Shown in pieces: positions 58,381 through 64,000 of a DNA stretch of 64,000 nt (position 1 is its first letter; the number at the start of each line of letters is the position of its first letter). The translations under genes were made by a program, and so were the position numbers. The stretch lies in NCBI RefSeq assembly GCF_034932065.1, contig NZ_JAYGHP010000012.1:1-64000 (forward strand), read 5' to 3'. This stretch comes from Crocosphaera sp. UHCC 0190. Lineage in GTDB: Bacteria > Cyanobacteriota > Cyanobacteriia > Cyanobacteriales > Microcystaceae. The notes under the pieces are model-generated. The model was not told the origin of the DNA. It saw only the letters and a program-made list of their open reading frames with translations, and did no database searches.

Positions 58381-59337
58381 CTAATTTCCCAAAGTAATTT
58401 GTTGATAAGCGGCCTTCAAATTACTCCCATAAAGGGCTTGAAATTTATAATCTTTGTAAGCATCAGGAATTTTTGAAGCACTATTAATCGCCTGTTCTTC
58501 TGGTATTTTCTTCTCCTTCCAAGTCATTGCTAAGGTTTCTAATTTGTCTAGATAAGTTTTAAGGCTATCTAATCCACGACTATCAGTAATCGGCCCATGA
58601 CCAGGGACGAATTTAACATCATTATAATCCTTTTTTAAGGTAATTAATGTTTTTTGCCATTGTCGAATATTGCCATCAGTAATATAGGGAAACCTTTTAT
58701 TAAATAAAATATCTCCGGTAAACATTACTTTAGCATCAGGAATATAAGCAAGTAAATCTGTTCCCATTGTATGGCCTTCGGCCGTTTCTAGAATTACCTG
58801 GCGATTGCCTAACCAAATTGACCCATTTTCGTTCATAATGATACTTGGTAGTTGCGGATTAGGATCATATTCTAGATTTTTTTCTAACATAAATTGACGA
58901 ATCGGCCCCCGTCCAATAATGGGAATTCCTTGAGCAACTGCCGCAGAATTCCCCCCTGTATGATCAAAATGAAAGTGAGTATTTAGAACATAGCGAATTG
59001 GTTTATCTGTAAGGGTTTTAACTGTATTTAAAAGTAAATCTCCTAACCCTTTGGTTTGAAAAGGATCAATTACTAAAACTCCATCATCTCCAATAATAAT
59101 ACCTCCATTACACACGGCTGCATTCGGTTGATCATTAGGAAAATCTGTATCAGCAACTAAAGCATAAATTCCTGTCCCCACTTCTGCTAGGGTTAATTGA
59201 GAAGTGGATAGAGTTACAGCAGGTTGAGAGGGAGAAGATTGAGCCATACCTTGGGTTTGCCATCCAATCAGACAAACACCTGTAATCAAGGTTAGCATAG
59301 CCAAAATGAGCCATTGCTTGATTTTGTATCTTTTCAT
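58381..59337 (-). CDS. Exported MBL-fold metallo-hydrolase
   Basis: The 318-residue protein starts with a basic, hydrophobic signal segment (MKRYKIKQWLILAMLTLITG to AQSS). The metallo-beta-lactamase domain has VLVIDPFQTKG, THFHFDHTGGN (the HxHxDH motif), ETAEGHTMGTDL, VMFTGDILFN and FVPGHGPITD, giving a complete two-zinc site. It resembles quinoprotein-relay-type and other secreted hydrolases; the substrate is not known and true beta-lactamase activity cannot be inferred. It is divergent to the ABC permease gene by 112 bp. Confidence 0.85.
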   Translation of the reverse strand: MKRYKIKQWLILAMLTLITGVCLIGWQTQGMAQSSPSQPAVTLSTSQLTLAEVGTGIYALVADTDFPNDQPNAAVCNGGIIIGDDGVLVIDPFQTKGLGDLLLNTVKTLTDKPIRYVLNTHFHFDHTGGNSAAVAQGIPIIGRGPIRQFMLEKNLEYDPNPQLPSIIMNENGSIWLGNRQVILETAEGHTMGTDLLAYIPDAKVMFTGDILFNKRFPYITDGNIRQWQKTLITLKKDYNDVKFVPGHGPITDSRGLDSLKTYLDKLETLAMTWKEKKIPEEQAINSASKIPDAYKDYKFQALYGSNLKAAYQQITLGN

Positions 59338-59449
59338 AACAATTTAAGCAGAGATTTTGCAAATTTCTTGTACGATTATGATATCAGAAAGCCTCCTCTG
59401 GGGAATAATAAGAAAGTAAACCTTAGTTACTCAAGAGAATCATAGTAAG

Positions 59450-60223
59450 ATGAACTTAGTCAGAATCTGGGTAATTGCGACTAATGGATTTCGAGAAGTA
59501 ATCCGTGATCGCATCCTCTATGTTATTGGTTTTTTTGGAGTTGTTTTAGCCTTGTCTTTACGCTTACTGCCAGAAATTTCTGTCGGGGCAGATGGTAAAA
59601 TTTTTCTCGATGTAGGATTAGGAATGACTGCTTTTTTAGGAGCCATTGTCGCCATTTTTGTGGGAACGGGATTAATTAATAAAGAGATTGAAAAAAGAAC
59701 CGTTTTAGTGTTAATTCCTAAACCCATTAGTCGCAGTGAATTAATCCTTGGTAAACATTTGGGTTTATGCGCGGTACTTGCTGTGATGATTGCCATCATG
59801 ACATTGCTTTATTTTGGTTTATTGAGTTGGTCAAAAATCACATTTTCCCCCCTTAGCTTATTAATTTCTCAATTATATTTATTGTTAGAATTGGCATTGT
59901 TGACGGCTGTTTCTATTACCTTTGGTACTTTTACTAGCTCAATTTTGGCCACTCTTTTGAGTTTCGGAATCTATTTCATTGGACATCTAAGTAGTGATTT
60001 ACTAAAGTTGGCTATGATTAGCAAAAATCCCAGTATTACTGCTCTGACAGAAAGTATTTATTTAATCGTTCCCAACCTAGAAAGATTGAATCTTAGAAAT
60101 ACAGCAGTCTATGGAATTCTCCCCAACAGTTTAGAGTTAGCAATGAATGCTCTCTATGGGATAGTTTATATTATCCTTCTTCTAGCAATTTCTAGTTTCA
60201 TTTTTTCCCGCCGACAATTTTAA
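59450..60223 (+). CDS. ABC-2-type transporter permease
   Basis: The 257-residue protein has six hydrophobic helices and GLINKEIEKRTVLVLIPKPISRSELILGKHLG, the cytosolic loop typical of ABC-2 permeases (the E..K/R..L..PI-R..-GK pattern). The ATPase is not adjacent, unlike in most ABC-2 systems, so it may work with a distant subunit. It may export a lipid or glycan or act in copper/membrane homeostasis; this cannot be told here. ATG at 59450 is the start. Confidence 0.82.
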   Translation: MNLVRIWVIATNGFREVIRDRILYVIGFFGVVLALSLRLLPEISVGADGKIFLDVGLGMTAFLGAIVAIFVGTGLINKEIEKRTVLVLIPKPISRSELILGKHLGLCAVLAVMIAIMTLLYFGLLSWSKITFSPLSLLISQLYLLLELALLTAVSITFGTFTSSILATLLSFGIYFIGHLSSDLLKLAMISKNPSITALTESIYLIVPNLERLNLRNTAVYGILPNSLELAMNALYGIVYIILLLAISSFIFSRRQF

Positions 60224-60329
60224 ATGTTGCTTTTTATGACCTTTTTTCAGAAATAAATTCCTCTAGAGGAATTTACCTGTATACTGAGTCAATGGGGGCA
60301 TTAGTGGATTAACCAGGACAAAAAAGCTC

Positions 60330-61655
60330 GTGGGAACCTTAGCAAGTCAATATTCAGGCATCTTTAAACAACAGAGAAAGCTGTCTCATCAAACGGGTAA
60401 CTATGATGGACAGAAAGAATTCCTAGGCTCAATTTATCATCTTTTAAATTCTGGGGCAAATCCCCAGGAAGTCATGGCCAAAATTTTAGCCATCATTGGC
60501 CAAAAATACAGCATAGATAATGCAATTTTATTACGCATTGAATCATCTCTATGCCACATTTATCAGGCTTGGGCAGTGACAGAAAAGAGTTTGCTTGAAA
60601 GGTTACTCCATAATGAATGGCTACAGTTATTCCATTGTGCCGCCCAACAGCAAGTTTACCAGTTTTGTCAAGCCGATGCTATTACTACTCAATCTTTAGA
60701 GCTTACCCCATTAACAATTTTTGAGGAGGAAGATAATTTTCATTGTTGTATTTTAAGTGTTCCCGTGTATTTGAGTGAACAATTATTTGGGTATTTAATA
60801 TTAGTAACTCAAGAAGCAACTCGTACGTTTACTTTAGAAGAAATTGAAACCTTAGAAATTGTGACAGATCAAATAGCGATCGTCATCCAAAACCGTCAAT
60901 TACAAGAGCGTTTAAAGCAGTTAGAATTAGAAAATCAAAGACTACAATCTATTCATCAAGATAAAAAAGATTATCTCTCTCACATGAGTCATGAGTTACG
61001 CACACCTTTAGCGGGTATTTTAGGCTTTTCTAAGATGCTTAAAGAAGAACTTTATGGCCCCTTAAATGACAAGCAAAAACAGTATGTTCATGGAATTAGG
61101 GTATCAGGCGAACATTTATTGTCCCTTGTTAATGACTTTTTAGATCTCTCTAAAATTGAAGCGGAAAAAGAAGAAATATTTTTAGAAACTGTGGCGGTTG
61201 AAGATATTTGTTTGGCAGCAATTTCTATGGTTCAAGCCAAAGCAAATGAACAAGCACTTGACCTAATTATTGATATAGCGGATAACATTGATTTTTGTAC
61301 CGTTGATCAAAGAAGAATTAAACAAATTCTGCTTAATTTACTTTCTAATGCCATTAAATTTACAGAAAAAGGTTCGGTGACATTACAAGTCAAACGAACT
61401 CAAAATAATCTGATTTTTTGTGTAATTGATACAGGAATTGGACTAAAAGAGGCAGATCAACAAAAACTATTTCAACCCTTTCAACAAATTCATAATCACC
61501 TCAGTCGCAAACATAAAGGAACAGGGTTAGGATTAGCATTATCTCGCAAATTAGCACAATTACATGGGGGAGATCTCACCTTAACCTCTGAATTTGGCAA
61601 GGGGAGTTGTTTCACCCTTGAATTACCCATTCAAGTTGATAGTCAGATCAGTTAA
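60330..61655 (+). CDS. GAF-domain sensor histidine kinase
   Basis: The 441-residue soluble kinase has a GAF domain (about 25-190), a coiled-coil linker, HisKA with the phospho-histidine in LSHMSHELRTPLAGILGF, and HATPase motifs LLSNAIKFTEKG, DTGIGLKEAD and GTGLGLALSRKLAQLHGG. The GTG at 60330 is the start; no ATG gives a better N-terminus. No adjacent response regulator. The ligand of the GAF is not predictable; the canonical bilin-binding cysteine pattern is not evident. Confidence 0.88.
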   Translation: MGTLASQYSGIFKQQRKLSHQTGNYDGQKEFLGSIYHLLNSGANPQEVMAKILAIIGQKYSIDNAILLRIESSLCHIYQAWAVTEKSLLERLLHNEWLQLFHCAAQQQVYQFCQADAITTQSLELTPLTIFEEEDNFHCCILSVPVYLSEQLFGYLILVTQEATRTFTLEEIETLEIVTDQIAIVIQNRQLQERLKQLELENQRLQSIHQDKKDYLSHMSHELRTPLAGILGFSKMLKEELYGPLNDKQKQYVHGIRVSGEHLLSLVNDFLDLSKIEAEKEEIFLETVAVEDICLAAISMVQAKANEQALDLIIDIADNIDFCTVDQRRIKQILLNLLSNAIKFTEKGSVTLQVKRTQNNLIFCVIDTGIGLKEADQQKLFQPFQQIHNHLSRKHKGTGLGLALSRKLAQLHGGDLTLTSEFGKGSCFTLELPIQVDSQIS

Positions 61656-61705
61656 GGGTTTGTTAAAATAGAAATAAATCCTTAAAATTTGAGCTTGACA
61701 ATAAA

Positions 61706-62530
61706 ATGCTTACGGAAAAACTCAGCCAATTAAAAGCAATTTTTCAACCAATGGAACAGGTATTAATTGCCTATTCTGGGGGTATCGATAGCACTTTAGT
61801 CGCCAAAATTGCTTATGATGTTTTAGGCGATCGCGCGTTAGCAATTACGGCTGTGTCCCCGTCATTATTACCCGAAGAATTAGAAGAAGCCAAAATTCAA
61901 GCCGCCACCATTGGCATTCTCCATGAGTTAGTCCATACTCGTGAAATGGATAACCCCAGCTACACCGCAAACCCTGTTAACCGTTGTTATTTTTGCAAAA
62001 GTGAACTCCATGACACCCTGAAACCCCTCGCCTTAAAACGAGGCTATCCCTATGTGGTAGATGGGGTTAACGCTGATGACTTACAAGACTATCGCCCCGG
62101 TATACAAGCGGCTAAGGAAAGAGGGGCGCGATCGCCGTTAGCAGAAGTCGGTATCACAAAATCCGAAGTTCGTCAACTCTCCCAAGCTTTGGGTTTACCT
62201 TGGTGGGATAAACCAGCCCAACCCTGTTTAAGTTCCCGTTTTCCCTATGGTGAAGAAATTACGGTGGCGAAACTGCAAAGGGTAGGACGAGCCGAAATTT
62301 ATCTGCGTAACCTAGGTTATCACAATTTAAGGGTGCGTTCTCAGGGAGACACAGCCAAAATTGAATTACCCCCAGAGGTAATCAAAGATTTTGTTATTAC
62401 GGCTAATTTACCCCAATTGGTGACCAAGTTTCAAAAATTAGGCTTTATTTATGTCACCCTTGATTTAGAAGGGTATCGTAGTGGTAAATTAAATCAAGAA
62501 ATTTTGGGGAAAGATAGAGCCAATGTTTAG
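61706..62530 (+). CDS. larE: LarE-type sulfur transferase, three-cysteine form
   Basis: The 274-residue ATP pyrophosphatase-family enzyme has the PP-loop AYSGGIDST at 22-30, TAVSPSLLPEELEEA, and GVNADDLQDYRPGIQAA. LarE inserts sulfur into the pyridinium precursor of the nickel-pincer nucleotide cofactor of lactate racemase. Cys94 and Cys97 (NRCYFCKSEL) and Cys174 (QPCLSSRFPYG) are all present. In well-studied LarE the single cysteine at the last site is sacrificed; forms with three cysteines can hold a 4Fe-4S cluster and turn over. larA, larB and larC are not in the window. It follows the GAF kinase gene by 50 bp. Confidence 0.9.
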   Translation: MLTEKLSQLKAIFQPMEQVLIAYSGGIDSTLVAKIAYDVLGDRALAITAVSPSLLPEELEEAKIQAATIGILHELVHTREMDNPSYTANPVNRCYFCKSELHDTLKPLALKRGYPYVVDGVNADDLQDYRPGIQAAKERGARSPLAEVGITKSEVRQLSQALGLPWWDKPAQPCLSSRFPYGEEITVAKLQRVGRAEIYLRNLGYHNLRVRSQGDTAKIELPPEVIKDFVITANLPQLVTKFQKLGFIYVTLDLEGYRSGKLNQEILGKDRANV

Positions 62531-62605
62531 ACGAAAAAGTTAGCTATAACATCTTAAAGATTCTAAGCGATATACTCCTTATGCTAATTTTAGGGGATAG
62601 ATTAA

Positions 62606-62843
62606 TTATAGGCGATCGCACTGAGATAAATATTCAGTAATAATATGCTCTAAGTCCTTAGCATAAGATTCAATAGCATATAAAACAAGTAAACTTTTCG
62701 TCTAGGATTACCATTTTTAGACCAATATTTTGACGTGAAAAGCCATATTTTCATCTATCAGGATAATATTCTCCACTGGCTAGAGTAATCCAGTTATGAC
62801 CTTCTGATTTATAATCAGAAAAATAGGTATTAAAATTTGACAT
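62606..62843 (-). pseudogene. Decayed small gene of unknown family
   Basis: From ATG at 62843 the minus strand reads MSNFNTYFSDYKSEGHNW and on to GEYYPDR, then a stop. Coherent sequence resumes in other frames: KYWSKNGNPRRKVYLFY, then YAIESYAKDLEHIITEYL ending SQCDRL, stop at 62606. At least two frameshifts separate the pieces. A whole product would have about 75 residues. The pieces are protein-like and I could not name the family. It fills most of the gap 62531-62901. Confidence 0.5.
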
Positions 62844-62873
62844 CTTTATTTGATTAAAAATTGAGCTTGAAAA

Positions 62874-62890
62874 GGTGGGCATTGCCCACC
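62874..62890. repeat. Short palindrome, GGTGGGCA/TGCCCACC family
   Basis: This exact copy, one base from the leuC copy in orientation and centre, follows the acnB stop by 11 bp on the minus strand, with TTTTC after it. Confidence 0.75.
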
Positions 62891-62901
62891 CTACCATCTT
62901 C

Positions 62902-64000
62902 TTAACTCAAAACTCCCACAGGAATGCCTAAAATATCCTCAATCTTGGGCATTTCATCTAAGGGAATAACCCGTCCTTCATCTTCAAATCCTTCAATTTC
63001 ATTGAAGTTGAGATAACGGTATAATTCACCTGCAAAGGGATCAATTTTTTGGGTGACAATCTCCATGTATTCCTCAACAGTGGGGATTTTTCCTAATAAG
63101 GCACAAACGGCAGCTAATTCCGCAGAACCGAGGTAAACTCTGGCCCCTTTACCCATACGATTATTAAAGTTACGGGTAGAGGTAGAAAATACGGTCGCAT
63201 TGTCTTCTACACGCGCTTGGTTGCCCATACATAGGGAACATCCAGGCATTTCTGTTCGCGCACCAGATGCGGCAAAAGTACCATAAACCCCTTCTTCTCG
63301 TAGCTGTTTTTCATCCATTCGGGTTGGGGGACATATCCATAAAACAGATTTAATGCGTCCGGCCCCTTCTAAGATTTTAGCAGCAGCACGATAATGTCCA
63401 ATATTCGTCATACAGGAACCTATGAACACTTCATCAACTTTGTCCCCGGCACATTCGGACATCAATTTAACATTATCAGGGTCATTTGGTGCAGCAACAA
63501 TCGGTTCTTTAATCTCACTTAAATTGACTTCGATGATGTCTGCATATTCTGCGGTTTCATCCCCTTCCATTAATACGGGATTTTTTAACCATTGTTCCAT
63601 TTTTGCTGCACGACGCATCAAAGTCCGAGAATCTTTATATCCTCGTGCAACCATATTTTTGATTAGGGCAATATTGGATTGCAAATATTCCGCAATAGTC
63701 TCTTTTCCTAACTTAATTGTTGACCCTGCACAAGACCTTTCTGCCGTTGCATCGGTTAATTCAAAAGCTTGTTCAACTTTTAAATTAGGTAAACCTTCCA
63801 TTTCCATAATACGGCCATTGAAAACATTAATTTTGTTCTCTTTGGCAACAGTTAATTTACCTTCTTGCATAGCAACCCAAGGAATAGCATTAACAATATC
63901 CCGTAATGTCACCCCTGGTTGTAATTCTCCAGTAAACTTAACTAATACTGATTCTGGCATATCTAAGGGCATAACCCCTAATGCTGCGGCAAATGCGACT
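62902..64000 (-). CDS. acnB: Aconitate hydratase B, C-terminal part (runs off the window)
   Basis: About 366 codons are visible; the frame is open to the window end, so the ATG at 63972 is internal and the real start is outside. It shows [20 protein letters not shown], the substrate-binding part [31 protein letters not shown] (first 4Fe-4S cysteine), [15 protein letters not shown] (the other two), [13 protein letters not shown] and a C-terminal [15 protein letters not shown]. This is AcnB, the TCA-cycle isomerase of citrate and isocitrate, in the cytosol. Full AcnB has about 860 residues, so about 500 lie beyond the end. Confidence 0.95.
   Translation of the reverse strand, partial: VAFAAALGVMPLDMPESVLVKFTGELQPGVTLRDIVNAIPWVAMQEGKLTVAKENKINVFNGRIMEMEGLPNLKVEQAFELTDATAERSCAGSTIKLGKETIAEYLQSNIALIKNMVARGYKDSRTLMRRAAKMEQWLKNPVLMEGDETAEYADIIEVNLSEIKEPIVAAPNDPDNVKLMSECAGDKVDEVFIGSCMTNIGHYRAAAKILEGAGRIKSVLWICPPTRMDEKQLREEGVYGTFAASGARTEMPGCSLCMGNQARVEDNATVFSTSTRNFNNRMGKGARVYLGSAELAAVCALLGKIPTVEEYMEIVTQKIDPFAGELYRYLNFNEIEGFEDEGRVIPLDEMPKIEDILGIPVGVLS

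Noticed and set aside
61706-62530. larE as part of a lactate racemization operon
   Set aside because: Its neighbours are a kinase, a decayed ORF and acnB; no larA/B/C is present in the window.

Overview
The window is chromosomal DNA from a cyanobacterium, most likely a unicellular one of the Crocosphaera/Cyanothece/Rippkaea type (the genus is inference). The lineage-specific evidence is: an aerobic Mg-protoporphyrin monomethyl ester cyclase (acsF), a CCB2/CCB4-like b6f heme-assembly factor, three PEP-CTERM proteins, DUF29, Uma2 and DUF1517 proteins, a MASE1 and a DICT histidine kinase, AT-rich intergenic DNA, and many HIP1 octamers (GCGATCGC) inside genes. I see no rRNA, tRNA, CRISPR array, prophage or intact transposase.

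Layout. 1-7.4 kb: clpB, followed by an eroded area with a frameshifted TPR-sulfotransferase, a doubly broken PEP-CTERM gene, and N-terminal scraps of two type I restriction genes (hsdR and hsdS). 7.6-18.2 kb: LCP cell-wall/glycan ligase, hendecad coiled-coil membrane protein, DASH cryptochrome, FAD monooxygenase, an unlisted 50-residue membrane peptide, argJ, a DUF1963 protein, and a divergent MASE1 kinase / NarL-type regulator pair. 18.3-27.7 kb: a surface-glycan island with five plus-strand genes (four glycosyltransferase-like, one FkbM methyltransferase) and a cyclase, converging on a minus-strand cassette of a DUF115 protein, SDR, 2-hydroxyacid dehydrogenase and CMP-sugar synthetase.

28-43.6 kb: a two-domain PPK2 polyphosphate kinase, PEP-CTERM protein, DUF29, Uma2, leuC, acsF, MBL hydrolase, CCB factor, gamma-glutamylcyclotransferase, an SDR cut off by a MITE-like element, DoxX, a PacL-type Ca2+ P-ATPase, rsmG and a coiled-coil PD-(D/E)XK protein. 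44-46.2 kb: a two-gene operon of a DUF1611 (DgcN-like) P-loop protein and an alanine/ornithine-racemase-family PLP enzyme, a candidate D-amino-acid module. 46.5-64 kb: DUF1517, lipoprotein, msrP, DICT-GAF kinase, hisD, a PEP-CTERM protein with a hexanucleotide VNTR, ispG, class I aldolase, MBL hydrolase, ABC permease, GAF kinase, larE of the three-cysteine type, a decayed small gene, and the C-terminal part of acnB running off the end.

Two families of short perfect palindromes lie in the intergenic regions. In one, the GTAGGGG/CCCCTAC arms stay constant while the cores differ from copy to copy but remain self-complementary, which points to selection on, or propagation as, a hairpin. The strongest candidates for undescribed biology are the DUF1611/racemase operon, the CMP-sugar/hydroxyacid-dehydrogenase/SDR/DUF115 cassette, and the palindrome family.
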